Assembly: GCA_963749365.1 (NCBI GenBank)
Contig: CAVVME010000004.1
Location: 62,001-126,000, forward strand
Length of the DNA stretch: 64,000 bases
Origin: WHSW01 sp963749365
Lineage (GTDB): Bacteria > Actinomycetota > Thermoleophilia > Solirubrobacterales > 70-9
Direction: 5' to 3'
Part shown: one piece after another, positions 6,935-15,386 of the stretch
Position numbering within the stretch: position 1 is the first letter of the stretch
Layout: each line of letters opens with the position of its first letter
The notes under the pieces: generated by a model
The model's input: the letters and a program-made list of their open reading frames with translations, nothing else
Database searches by the model: none
Told to the model about the DNA's origin: nothing
Position numbers and translations under genes: made by a program

Positions 6935-8440
6935 CTAGTCGAGCTTCGGGAACAACGGCTCGATTCGATCGATCGTCTGTCCCCCTTCGCGGGCACCGAA
7001 GGCGTCGAGCTCGCGCCGGCTTTCGGCGAGCGCATCCAGGAGCCGATCGGAGGTCCTCGGCATGTACGGGCACAGCAGCAGCGCCAGCACGCGGATCCCC
7101 TCGGCGAGGCTGTAGAGCACGGAATCAAGCCGATCGCCTGCTCCGTCGTCCTTGGCCAGGTCCCACGGCCGCGACTCCTCGACATAGCGGTTCAGTCGCC
7201 GGACCCGGGCCCAGATCGCCTCCAGCGCCTGGGTCAGCTCGGCGCGGTCGAGCAGCTCCCGGACCTCGGCGTCGACGCCCGCCAGGCCGTCGTCGCCGCC
7301 GGCGAGCTGCGGGTCGAGGTCCGCCTCGGGCACGACGCCGTCGCGGTAGCGCTCGAGCATCGCCAGCGTGCGGCTGGCGAGGTTGCCCCAGTCGTTGGCG
7401 AGCTCGGTCTCGTACCGGGTCTCGAATCCCGGCGCCGAGACGCTGCCGTCCTGGCCGAAGGAGACCTCGCGAAAGCAGTAGAAGCGCAGCGCGTCGGAGC
7501 CGAACCGGTCGATCACCTGGTTCGGGTCGAGCACGTTACCGGTCGACTTCGACATCTTCTTCTCGCCCATGAGCAGGAACCCGTGGATCACCATCCCGTG
7601 CGGTGGCTCGATCCCGGCTGCGATCAGCAGCGCCGGCCAGATCACGGCGTGGAACTTGAGGATGTCCTTGCCGAGTACGTGGCGGTTCGCGGGCCAGTAA
7701 CGCTCGGTGAGGTCCTCGCCGTCGCGGGCGAAAGAGAGCGCGGTGTAGTAGTTGAGCAGCGCGTCGAACCAGACGTACATCCGCTGGCTCGGGTCCCAGG
7801 GGAGCTGCATCCCCCACTTCAGCTTCGGCCGTGAGAGCGAGACGTCCTCGAGCCCGTGCTCGATGAACGAGAGCGCCTCGTTGCGCCGGTCGTCGGGGAC
7901 GACAAAGTCGGGCCGCTCGGCGTAGAGCCGCCTGAGCTGATCCTCGAACGCGGAGAGGCGGAAGAACCAGTTCTCCTCGCGCTCGCGCTTGAGCGGGATC
8001 TCGTGGATCGGGCAGGTGTGGTCGGGCCCGAGCTCGCGCTCGGTCTTGAAGTCGGCGCAGCGCGGGCAGTACCAACCCTCGTAGACCCCCTCGTAGACAT
8101 GCCCGTTGTCGAACACGCGCTGCATCACCTCTGCGACCCGCTCGGTGTGCCGTGGATCGGAGGTGCGGATGAAGAAGTCGTTCGAGGCGCCGACCCGCTT
8201 CCCCATCTCCCGGAAGCGCGGCGCGTTGCGGTCGGCCAGCTCCTGTGGTGGGACCCCCTCGCGCTCAGCCGCCAGCTCGACCGGCTCGCCGTGCTCGTCG
8301 GTGCCGGTGAGGAAGAACACGTCCTCGCCCCGCTGGCGCATGTGCCGGGCGAGCACGTCGGCGGCGATCGTCGAGTACGCGTGGCCCAGGTGCGGCTCCG
8401 CGTTGACGTAGTAGATCGGGGTCGTGACGTAGTAGCTCAC
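6935..8440 (-). CDS. metG: Methionyl-tRNA synthetase
   Basis: A 501-residue class I aminoacyl-tRNA synthetase that charges tRNA-Met in the cytoplasm. The ATP-binding HIGH-type motif is PHLGHAYS (about residues 16-23) and the second signature is KKMSKSTGN (about 294-302). A single zinc-knuckle unit is seen in YCPRCADF with a second cysteine region near HTCPIH. The helical anticodon-binding domain follows, ending at residue 501, so the protein lacks the C-terminal tRNA-binding appendix of some homologues. TATGCT nine bases before the GTG start suggests a very short or absent leader. It heads the metG-tatD-rsmA-ispE run. Confidence 0.97.
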   Translation of the reverse strand: MSYYVTTPIYYVNAEPHLGHAYSTIAADVLARHMRQRGEDVFFLTGTDEHGEPVELAAEREGVPPQELADRNAPRFREMGKRVGASNDFFIRTSDPRHTERVAEVMQRVFDNGHVYEGVYEGWYCPRCADFKTERELGPDHTCPIHEIPLKREREENWFFRLSAFEDQLRRLYAERPDFVVPDDRRNEALSFIEHGLEDVSLSRPKLKWGMQLPWDPSQRMYVWFDALLNYYTALSFARDGEDLTERYWPANRHVLGKDILKFHAVIWPALLIAAGIEPPHGMVIHGFLLMGEKKMSKSTGNVLDPNQVIDRFGSDALRFYCFREVSFGQDGSVSAPGFETRYETELANDWGNLASRTLAMLERYRDGVVPEADLDPQLAGGDDGLAGVDAEVRELLDRAELTQALEAIWARVRRLNRYVEESRPWDLAKDDGAGDRLDSVLYSLAEGIRVLALLLCPYMPRTSDRLLDALAESRRELDAFGAREGGQTIDRIEPLFPKLD

Positions 8441-8478
8441 GGGCGGCTGAGCATAGGCCTGCGGCGGCTGGCTGAGGA

Positions 8479-8742
8479 TCAGAGAAGCGAGTCCTGGCCC
8501 TTGTGGGGCTTGCGGCGGGGGATGCCGGCGGCCTCGGAGAGGGCGGCCTCGATCTCGGCGCGGATCGCGCGCTCCGAGCGCGAGGCGACGAGCGGCTCGG
8601 AGAGCCCGTCGACATGGACATAGGTGCGCCGGCCGTCGCCGCGCTCGGATGGGTCGAGCGGGACGAGAGCGAAGACCCGGTCGGCCCGGACGAGCTTGCC
8701 GTAACCGAGCGAGACCAGACGCGGCTCACGCTTGGTCGCCAT
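8479..8742 (-). CDS. RemA-like (DUF370) small regulator
   Basis: An 87-residue protein. The segment LVSLGYGKLVRADRVFALV matches the pattern of RemA/DUF370 proteins (INIGFGNIVSANRVIAIV in the family as I recall it), and a later acidic region resembles the family's second half. RemA of Bacillus is a DNA-binding activator of biofilm and osmoprotection genes; DUF370 proteins are common in Gram-positive genomes. The C terminus (RRKPHKGQDSLL) is basic and probably disordered. The ATG at 8742 is preferred to an upstream TTG. It lies upstream of metG on the same strand. Assignment is by motif memory only. Confidence 0.5.
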   Translation of the reverse strand: MATKREPRLVSLGYGKLVRADRVFALVPLDPSERGDGRRTYVHVDGLSEPLVASRSERAIRAEIEAALSEAAGIPRRKPHKGQDSLL

Positions 8743-8763
8743 CGGCGTCAAGCGTACCGCCGG

Positions 8764-9114
8764 CTATTCCTCGGGCGGGGGATCGAGCTTGTTGAGCTTC
8801 TTCTGCGCCTTCTCGCCGCACTCCGGGGCGAAGACCGGGACGCCGCTGACCCCGGCGTTGCCCTCGCGGCTGGAGATCACGAGGCCGAGCTCGTCCTCGT
8901 CCTCGGCTGCCCCGACCTCGCTCGCGTCGTTGAGCAGCTTCTCGGAGACTTCGCAGAAGAGGTCGCCGTCGATCGAGTAGCCGTTCTCGGTCTGCTCGAG
9001 GTTGAGCTGGTCGATGATCTTCGCGTCGCCGTAGCGGACGTCGTCCTCGCCGCAGCCCGTCGCGGCCCCGAGCAGGACGGCGGTGGCGATGATCGATGCT
9101 GCCCAGCGGCCCAC
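8764..9114 (-). CDS. Lipoprotein of unknown function
   Basis: A 116-residue secreted protein. The signal peptide (about residues 1-20) ends in a lipobox, LGAATGC, placing the lipid-modified cysteine at residue 21. The mature part is very acidic (GEDDVRYGD, AAEDEDELGL) with two further cysteines that may form a disulfide, and a C-terminal KKLNKLDPPPEE. It is likely tethered to the outer face of the membrane. No enzymatic motif or known domain was recognised. It sits between the RemA-like gene and the terminator of the secreted paralogue pair. Confidence 0.65.
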   Translation of the reverse strand: MGRWAASIIATAVLLGAATGCGEDDVRYGDAKIIDQLNLEQTENGYSIDGDLFCEVSEKLLNDASEVGAAEDEDELGLVISSREGNAGVSGVPVFAPECGEKAQKKLNKLDPPPEE

Positions 9115-9153
9115 GGGTGCGCGGAACCTATACGAGCCGGCAGCCTGAACGAG

Positions 9154-9183
9154 AGACGGGGCGGCCCGTGAGCCGCCCCGTCT
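9154..9183 (-). terminator. Intrinsic terminator after first secreted paralogue
   Basis: A 12-base-pair GC-rich stem (AGACGGGGCGGC paired with GCCGCCCCGTCT) encloses a six-base loop, 40 bases after the stop at 9223. A weak T-rich stretch follows on the minus strand. It may also act on the other strand. Confidence 0.7.
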
Positions 9184-9222
9184 TCCGGCATGCGAACGGC
9201 GTGATCGCCGCTCCGCCTACGC

Positions 9223-9954
9223 CTACTTCTTCTGCTTGCACTTCGACTTCTTCACCGCCCGCTCCTGGCTGCCGTCGTCGTAGGTGACGGTGCGTCGGGT
9301 AAGGACGTTCTTCTCGCCGCAGCGGAACAACGAGATCCCGCTCGAGCGGAAGATCGTCGCGTTGAACTTGGTGATCATGAACGCGTCCGCACCGGCGTCC
9401 GGAGCGTCCGCAACCAGCAGCGCCGGGCCGTACTTCGGTGACTTCGACTTGATCACCTCGCCGAACACCGTCGGCGCGGCCGCGCCGAGCGTCGGGCTCG
9501 AGGTGTGCAACCGGATCTGGTTCTTCGCCGGCCCGTTGAAGACCGAGACCGTGATGTCGCCGATCCGGGCAGTGTCGTTGAGCGCGACCTCGGCCTCGCC
9601 GCTGCCGATGTACGACTTCGGCGGGCATAGATCACGCGCCTGCTGGGCGGTCAGACCCGGGGTCTCGATGTTCGCGGTGCAGAACGGCGCCGCGGTCGAC
9701 TTCCACTTGCCGTCGGCGTCGTACTCGATCAGCTCGGCCTCCGGGTTTAGCTGCGTTCCGTCGACGGAGTCCGTCTCGGTGCGAACCCCGCTGAACAGGG
9801 CGATCGGCGTCCGCTTCTTCGGGTCGAGCTTCTTCGGCTTGATCGCGCCGTCGACGAAGGCCGTGTTCTCCGAGACACCGTCGGCGTAGGCGAGTGCCGC
9901 TACGCCGAGCGCGACCGTCAACCCGACCGCGACCGTGAACTTGAGTCTCCGCAC
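9223..9954 (-). CDS. Secreted protein, paralogue of the 10044 gene
   Basis: A 243-residue protein with an N-terminal signal peptide (RRLKFTVAVGL through LAYA, about residues 1-25). It shares its whole plan with the next gene: AFVDGAIKP near the start, TETDSVDGTQLNPEAE in the middle, then NIETPGLTAQQARDLCP, HTSSPTLGAAAPTVFGE and AFMITKFNATI. Four or more cysteines are shared in position and may form disulfides. The C terminus is strongly basic (KKSKCKQKK). No known domain was recognised. A GTG start is preceded by AAGGAGGAGAGA. It ends at its own terminator and lies just downstream of the mce operon, so an envelope role is possible but unproven. Confidence 0.75.
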   Translation of the reverse strand: MRRLKFTVAVGLTVALGVAALAYADGVSENTAFVDGAIKPKKLDPKKRTPIALFSGVRTETDSVDGTQLNPEAELIEYDADGKWKSTAAPFCTANIETPGLTAQQARDLCPPKSYIGSGEAEVALNDTARIGDITVSVFNGPAKNQIRLHTSSPTLGAAAPTVFGEVIKSKSPKYGPALLVADAPDAGADAFMITKFNATIFRSSGISLFRCGEKNVLTRRTVTYDDGSQERAVKKSKCKQKK

Positions 9955-9979
9955 TCTCTCCTCCTTGGCTTTGAAATCG

Positions 9980-10007
9980 AGGAGGGCGGCCCGCGGGCCG
10001 CCCTCCT
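9980..10007 (-). terminator. Perfect palindrome terminator between the paralogues
   Basis: A 28-base perfect inverted repeat (AGGAGGGCGGCCCG and its complement) with no spacer lies between the two secreted paralogue genes, downstream of the one ending at 10044. It probably ends transcription of that gene. Confidence 0.65.
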
Positions 10008-10043
10008 GAACTCACTTCAACTGCTGCGCAAACGACGGGCTTC

Positions 10044-10784
10044 CTACTTGCCACCCTTGCGCTTGCACTTCTGGGTCAGCTCGGCGGTCTCGGTCGAGCC
10101 GTCGTCGTAGGTCACCTCGCGCAGGAAGAGGAACTTCTTCGCCTTGCAGCGAGCGGTTGCAACCTTGCTCTTCTTCTCGATGTTCGCGTTGAACTTGGTG
10201 ATCATGAACGCGTCCCCACCGGCATCCGGAGCGTCGGGGACGACCAGCATCGGGCCGTACTTGCTGCCCTGGTCGGACTTGACGATCTCGCCGAACACGG
10301 TCGGCGCGGCGGCGCCGAGCGTGGTGCTCGAGGTGTGCAGCCGGACCTCGTTCTTGCCCGGGCCGTTGAAGACCTGGACCACGATGTCGCCGACTCGCGC
10401 TCCACCGAGATTGACCTCGGCGTCGCCCGTACCGAGCAGTGACTTGCCCGGGCACAGGCCACGCGCCTGCTCCGCGGTCAGGCCCGGGGTCTCGATCGCG
10501 GCGGTGCAGACCGGCGCCTTGCTGCCGTTCCACTTCACGTTCTTGCCCATCGAGATCCGCTCCGCCTCGGGGTTCTGCTGCGCCCCGTCGACGACGTCGG
10601 TCTCGGTGCGAACGCCGAGGAACAGGTTGACCGGCTTGTACTGATTCTTGCTCAGCTTGCTCGGCTTGACCCCGCCGTCGACGAACGCCTCGTTCTCGTC
10701 GTTGCCGGCCGCGTAGGCGACCGTTGCGACGCCGAGCGCGAGCACCAGCCCGAGCGCGACCGCAATGCGTGACTTACGAATCAC
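10044..10784 (-). CDS. Secreted protein, paralogue of the 9223 gene
   Basis: A 246-residue protein with a signal peptide (about residues 1-26, ending VAYA). It carries the same motifs in the same order as its neighbour: AFVDGGVKPSKL, TETDVVDGAQQNPEAE, IETPGLTAEQARGLCPGKS, LHTSSTTLGAAAPTVFGE and AFMITKFNANI, then a basic C terminus (KCKRKGGK). The two genes are clearly a tandem duplication that has diverged. A strong ribosome binding site (AGGAGGAAGAT) precedes the GTG start. It lies 132 bases downstream of the last mce gene on the same strand. No domain of known function was recognised; related proteins seem to be a lineage family. Confidence 0.75.
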   Translation of the reverse strand: MIRKSRIAVALGLVLALGVATVAYAAGNDENEAFVDGGVKPSKLSKNQYKPVNLFLGVRTETDVVDGAQQNPEAERISMGKNVKWNGSKAPVCTAAIETPGLTAEQARGLCPGKSLLGTGDAEVNLGGARVGDIVVQVFNGPGKNEVRLHTSSTTLGAAAPTVFGEIVKSDQGSKYGPMLVVPDAPDAGGDAFMITKFNANIEKKSKVATARCKAKKFLFLREVTYDDGSTETAELTQKCKRKGGK

Positions 10785-10916
10785 ATCTTCCTCCTATCGA
10801 AACACGCGGCCGCACGGCACGCGCTGACTTACCTCTCTCCGAGCTTCCTCCGAGGCCACCGTGGTGTCCGCGGACGTCACATTCAACCCTATCCGGCGCT
10901 CGAAGTTTCGCCTCGA

Positions 10917-12464
10917 TCACGGAAATGGGTAGACGTGCAGGTAGTCGCTGGTCTCGCTCGGGGCCCCGATCGAGTCGAACGGGGACTGCTCGTTGCAAGC
11001 CGGCGGTGTGATCGTCCCCGAGGACGTCTGGTCGCTGAACGCGTACTGCTGGAGCCGGTCATAGAACTCGCCGGCGGTCTCGAGGTCGCCGCTGACGCGG
11101 CCGTTGAAGGCGGGGTCGGCGATCGTCGCCGCCCGGTCAGGGAGCGTCACCACCGTCCCGCCGGCGCACTGGCGGACCTCGAACGAGGCGAGCGCGGTGC
11201 GCACGTCGAGCGCCGTCTCGGCCTTCAGGTACGGGTTGGTGCGGTTGATCTCGAGCCGCTCGGGGAAGGTGGTCACGGCCTCCGGCGTCTGCATCACCAG
11301 CGTACGCAGGTAGTTCTCGGGGCGGGGCGATCCAGGGGTGACGAAGAGCCCGTTGGTGGCGGCGGCGACGTTCGCAATCGCAGCGGTGACCTCGTGGCGG
11401 TAGATGCGGATCACCTCGAGCACGGGGTTGAGCTCGGCGAGGAAGGGGTCGAAGCGCTCGAGCAGCGGAGGCAGGTCGTCGTCGAGCAGCCGGCGAAGCG
11501 CCCGCGAGCCCTTCGGCGCGGCGTCGATCGTCCCCCGCAGGCCGGCGAAGAAGGGGTCGAGCTCCTCCGCGAAGCGACCGAGCGCGACGACCGTCGGCGC
11601 GAGCTCGCGCGCGCCCGGCTGCAGCGCCTGCACCACCGGGTCCGAGTCGGCGGCGAAGGTCTCGAGCCGGGCCAGGGTGGCGCGCGACTCGCGCAGGAAG
11701 GTGGGGAAGATCTCGAACGCCGTCGCCAGGTCCTCGTTGCGGCGCGCCGTGGTCTCGAAGACGGTGTTCGCGTTCGTGATCAGGCCGCGAAGCTGCCCCG
11801 GGCGCTCGGAGAGGGCGCCGAAGACCTCGCCGCCGCTGCGCACCAGCCCCGAGACCGCTTCGGACTGCGAGTCGAGCAGTCGCAGGGCGCGGTCGGCCTG
11901 TTGGGCGAAGGGGTCGAGGCTGGCGATCGCCAGCGAGAGGTCGACGCCGCGGCCGCGCAGCGCCGCCGCCTGTCCCTGCATCCAGGCCTGGAAGGCGGCC
12001 CGGGTCTCGGGGTCGAAGGCGCGGAAGATCTCGTCGAGCTGAACCGCGTCGGAGACCTGCGCCACCGGCAGGGCGCCGTCCTCGGGCAACGGCTCGCTCT
12101 CCTCGCTGCCCTGGCTGAGCTCGACGTAGGTCTCGCCGAGCAGCGTCTTCTGGCGCAGGATCGCCCGGGTGTCGGAGGGGATCGGCGCGTAGCGCGCGTC
12201 GATCTCGACCGTCGCCTCGGCGTAGCCCTCGTCGTTGAGGTCGACCCGTTTCACCTTGCCGACCGGGACCCCCGAGATCCGCACGTCGGCTTCGGCCGCG
12301 AGCTGGGTCGCCTCCTGGACCGGGACCGTGATCCGATAGCTCTCCGGCTTCAGCGGGATCGCGCCGCCGAAGGCGAGCCAGAGGAAGAGCGCGAGGCCGA
12401 AGCACGAGATCGCGAACCCGACCGCGATCAGGATCCGTCCGATCGAGGGAACCCTGGTCTCCAT
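10917..12464 (-). CDS. MCE-family protein, sixth gene of the mce operon
   Basis: A 515-residue protein with one N-terminal membrane helix (about residues 9-31) and an MCE domain at about 40-130 (the RITVPVQEATQLAAEADVRI region, then GVPVGKVKRVDL). A long helical region follows, then a C-terminal tail ending near LHVYPFP. MCE proteins bind and move lipids across the envelope, normally as six-subunit assemblies on an ABC-type permease. It lies 40 bases downstream of the fifth gene and ends the operon. By position it corresponds to MceF, but the exact subunit type was not tested. Confidence 0.88.
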   Translation of the reverse strand: METRVPSIGRILIAVGFAISCFGLALFLWLAFGGAIPLKPESYRITVPVQEATQLAAEADVRISGVPVGKVKRVDLNDEGYAEATVEIDARYAPIPSDTRAILRQKTLLGETYVELSQGSEESEPLPEDGALPVAQVSDAVQLDEIFRAFDPETRAAFQAWMQGQAAALRGRGVDLSLAIASLDPFAQQADRALRLLDSQSEAVSGLVRSGGEVFGALSERPGQLRGLITNANTVFETTARRNEDLATAFEIFPTFLRESRATLARLETFAADSDPVVQALQPGARELAPTVVALGRFAEELDPFFAGLRGTIDAAPKGSRALRRLLDDDLPPLLERFDPFLAELNPVLEVIRIYRHEVTAAIANVAAATNGLFVTPGSPRPENYLRTLVMQTPEAVTTFPERLEINRTNPYLKAETALDVRTALASFEVRQCAGGTVVTLPDRAATIADPAFNGRVSGDLETAGEFYDRLQQYAFSDQTSSGTITPPACNEQSPFDSIGAPSETSDYLHVYPFP

Positions 12465-12504
12465 CAGCGGGCCTCGGCGCGGGTCGGGTTGAGCCGTCGG
12501 CAGG

Positions 12505-13857
12505 TCATCGGTCGATCGGGGGACCTGGCGGGACCAGGGGCGGGTCGATCTCGCAGATCGGGGTCGAGGGGGGCACGTTGGTGAGCTCCTGAATGGTGCG
12601 CAGGTAGGGCCGCGACTCGGTCAGGCTGTCGGCGAGGTAGGCGGTGCTGCACGACTGCAGCACGCTGCCGCGGGCGAGCGGGCCGTTGGCGTCCTCGAAC
12701 TGGAGCGCGCCGTTGGTGTTGTGGTTGAGCCAGGCGACCCAGAACAGGTAGCCCTCGTCGCCGCCTGGTGGGTTATAGGCGAAGGCGTTGAAGAGCCGGT
12801 TCAGATCGCTGAACGACCCGGCCAGACCCTTGGTCGTCTTCGCGAGCGGCGCCGAGGCCTGCTTCAGGTGCTTGACGGGCCGGCGGACCTCGCGGGTGAA
12901 GGGCCGAATCTGGTCCGAGATCGGCTCCTCCGTGCGATCGAAGAAGGCCCGCAGCGAGCGTTGGGCGGGGACGAACGCCTGCGCAGCCGGGATCAGCGCC
13001 TCGGACGCCGGGCCGAGCTCGTTGGCGAGCGTCTCGCCGCTCTCCAGCGCCTCGCGCGTCGCCGCGAGCGCGGATGGGAGCTCGCGCAGGGTCTCGCGGA
13101 TCGAGGCCTCCTGATTGGCGAAGGCCCCAAGGGCCGCGTTCTGCGCCGAGACCCACTCCGAGAGCCTCGTGTCGGCCTTGCCGAGCTCGTCACCGAGCGC
13201 CCGGAAGCTGGTGATCACACGGGCGATGTTGCGCCGCCGCTCGACCAGGGCGTTGCCGATCTGCGCCAGATAGCGGCCCAGCGGCTCGAACCGGCGCAGG
13301 CCCGCGGAGAGCGCCTTGCCGCGGCCCCCGAGCCCTTCGGCGCCGCCCTGGATCAGGAGCTTCAGGTAGGCACGCGTATCGCCGTCGAGCGAGGCGAGGA
13401 TCTGGTCGGGCTGGACGTTCGGCTTGGTCTGCGCGAGCGGGATCGTGGCGCCCTCCTCGAGCGCCGCGCCCTTGCGGCCCGGGTCGACCTCGAGCGTCAT
13501 GTCCTGGAGCCCGGTCCGCGGCCGCAGCAGCACGGTCGCGTCCGAGCGCAGGATCGGCGCGTACTGCTCCTCGACCAGCATCGTGACCACGGCCCTGCCG
13601 TCGACCAGCTCGACCTCGGAGATGTCGCCCGCCTTGACGCCGGCGATGTTGACCGTCTGGCCCTGGCCCGGGGTCACCGCCTGGGCGCTGGAGAGCTCCG
13701 CCTTGAGCTCGAACCGCTCGTCGCCGAGGAACGGGATCCATGACGGGTACGGCTGCTGCTGCTGGGAGAGGACGTAGCCCGTGACCACCAGCCCGGCCAC
13801 GAACAAGGCGGCGATGGCGATGAAGTCGCGCAGGTGTTCGCGGATCGCGCGTCTCAT
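12505..13857 (-). CDS. MCE-family protein, fifth gene of the mce operon
   Basis: A 450-residue protein. The N-terminal helix FIAIAALFVAGLVVTGYVL is followed by the MCE domain, with VNIAGVKAGDISEVEL as the core repeat and GLQDMTLEVDPG as the loop region. The rest is long alpha-helical sequence with a C-terminal segment containing two cysteines (QSCSTAYL and ICEIDPP). No lipobox is present, unlike many MceE proteins, so this subunit seems membrane-anchored by its helix. The ATG start overlaps the stop of the previous gene as ATGA, which suggests coupled translation; longer in-frame extensions are shadows of the previous gene. Confidence 0.88.
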   Translation of the reverse strand: MRRAIREHLRDFIAIAALFVAGLVVTGYVLSQQQQPYPSWIPFLGDERFELKAELSSAQAVTPGQGQTVNIAGVKAGDISEVELVDGRAVVTMLVEEQYAPILRSDATVLLRPRTGLQDMTLEVDPGRKGAALEEGATIPLAQTKPNVQPDQILASLDGDTRAYLKLLIQGGAEGLGGRGKALSAGLRRFEPLGRYLAQIGNALVERRRNIARVITSFRALGDELGKADTRLSEWVSAQNAALGAFANQEASIRETLRELPSALAATREALESGETLANELGPASEALIPAAQAFVPAQRSLRAFFDRTEEPISDQIRPFTREVRRPVKHLKQASAPLAKTTKGLAGSFSDLNRLFNAFAYNPPGGDEGYLFWVAWLNHNTNGALQFEDANGPLARGSVLQSCSTAYLADSLTESRPYLRTIQELTNVPPSTPICEIDPPLVPPGPPIDR

Positions 13858-15386
13858 GGGGACAACGTGAGGTCGGAGGGCCCGGCGGCGCCGGCCGGGC
13901 CATTGACGTCGGGAACCGGGTTCTTCTTGCAGGGGAAGTCCATCCGGAACGGCGGCCGCGAGCCCGGGACCACGGGCTGGACGCCGTCGGGGACCTCGAT
14001 CAGGTTCGAGAAGTTGAGCGCGTTGCCGGGGGTCCCATTGGGCACGGTGCCGTCGACGAGGGTCGGTCCGCCGCCGGACTGGAATCGCGCGTAGGGGCCG
14101 TTGCCGTCGAATCCCTGGAGGGCGCCGTTCAGGTTGACGACCGTGTAGAGGAACTCGTTGAAGTTCGGCTGCCCGCTGCTGAAGCCGTCCTCGACCACCA
14201 AATCGCCGGTCGGCACCAGGACGCGCGAGGTGCAGCGGGCGAGCAGCGTCTGCTGCTTGAAGAAGTTCTTCGACGCGTTGGTGGTCTCGGCGAGGCCCGG
14301 GGCCGCGTCGCGGAGCAGGCGGGCGAGACCGCCGAGCTCGTCGTCGGCGACCAGGCCGCGCGCCTGATCGAGCCACGGGTCGGCGGCGGCGATCGTCTCC
14401 GGCAGCTCCTCGATTGCGGGCTGGGACTCGATCGCCAGGGCGCGGACGGCGGGCAGCGCCTCGTTCAGCGCCAGCAGCGACGGCTCGGCCTCCTCGAGCG
14501 TCGGCGCCAGCTCCTCGACCGCACGGGAGAGGTTCGCCGACTCGGCCGCCAGCGCGCCGGTGAAGACGTTGAAGTTGGTGATCAGGTCCGAGAGCTCGTC
14601 CTCGCGGTCGGCGAGCTTGCCGAAGGTCTCGCCGAAGCCGCGGATGAATCCGGCCAGGTCGCCGCGGTTCTCGCCCAGCAGGGCCGTGTTCACGATCGCG
14701 GTCCCGCGACCGGCGTCGCCGCCGTAGCGGAAAGCGTCGTTGAGCGATTCGGCCGCCGTCTCGCCGCGCACCGAGGGGTCCTGGTCGACATCGTCCTCGG
14801 CCGTGGGCTCGTAGGTGAGCGCGGTCCCGTAGCCCTCGAGTAGGCGCTGGAGCCCGCGGCGCTCGGGCGCCTGGAGCGCGGTCAGCACCTCGTCGAGCTG
14901 GACCGCGGTCTGGGTCTGGGTGAGCGGGATGTCCTCGCCGGAATCGAGCTCGGGCGCGCTCGGGCTACCCGGGAACAGGTCGAGGAACCAGTTGCCCTCG
15001 AGGAACAGTCGCGGTCGCAGGTCGACGAAAGCATCGCTGTGGATCGGGCGCCCCTCGTCGTCGACGGTGAAGGTGACCTTGACCGCGTCGCCGTCGGCCT
15101 CCACGCCGGTCACCTCTCCGACGTTGACCCCGGCGATCCGCACCGGCGAGCTCGCACGCAGGGTGGCGGCGTTGTCGAAGGTCGCGGTGAGCTCGTAGCC
15201 CGGATCGCTGAACGGCAGCTTCTTCGCGAACGCGAGGTAGACGCCGACCGCGACCAGCAGGCAGAGCAGCAGCCCGACCACCCACGGCGCCGGGCCCCGG
15301 TACTTGCGCCCCCAGACGCGCTCGTCGGGAACCGGCTTGCTTGGGTCGCGGACCGTCGCCTCGCGGGTGGCGGAGCGGCGCATCAT
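13854..15386 (-). CDS. MCE-family protein, fourth gene of the mce operon
   Basis: A 510-residue protein with a cytoplasmic N-terminal arm of about 35 residues, a membrane helix (WVVGLLLCLLVAVGVYLAF), then the MCE domain (VRIAGVNVGEVTGVEADG). The long helical region runs to about residue 400, and the tail has a proline/glycine-rich part ending SDLTLSP. Cysteines near the C terminus may form disulfides. The start is the first of two adjacent ATG codons and overlaps the stop of the previous gene as ATGA. All junctions in this operon except those of the last gene use four-base overlaps, which supports one polycistronic mRNA. Confidence 0.88.
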   Translation of the reverse strand: MMRRSATREATVRDPSKPVPDERVWGRKYRGPAPWVVGLLLCLLVAVGVYLAFAKKLPFSDPGYELTATFDNAATLRASSPVRIAGVNVGEVTGVEADGDAVKVTFTVDDEGRPIHSDAFVDLRPRLFLEGNWFLDLFPGSPSAPELDSGEDIPLTQTQTAVQLDEVLTALQAPERRGLQRLLEGYGTALTYEPTAEDDVDQDPSVRGETAAESLNDAFRYGGDAGRGTAIVNTALLGENRGDLAGFIRGFGETFGKLADREDELSDLITNFNVFTGALAAESANLSRAVEELAPTLEEAEPSLLALNEALPAVRALAIESQPAIEELPETIAAADPWLDQARGLVADDELGGLARLLRDAAPGLAETTNASKNFFKQQTLLARCTSRVLVPTGDLVVEDGFSSGQPNFNEFLYTVVNLNGALQGFDGNGPYARFQSGGGPTLVDGTVPNGTPGNALNFSNLIEVPDGVQPVVPGSRPPFRMDFPCKKNPVPDVNGPAGAAGPSDLTLSP

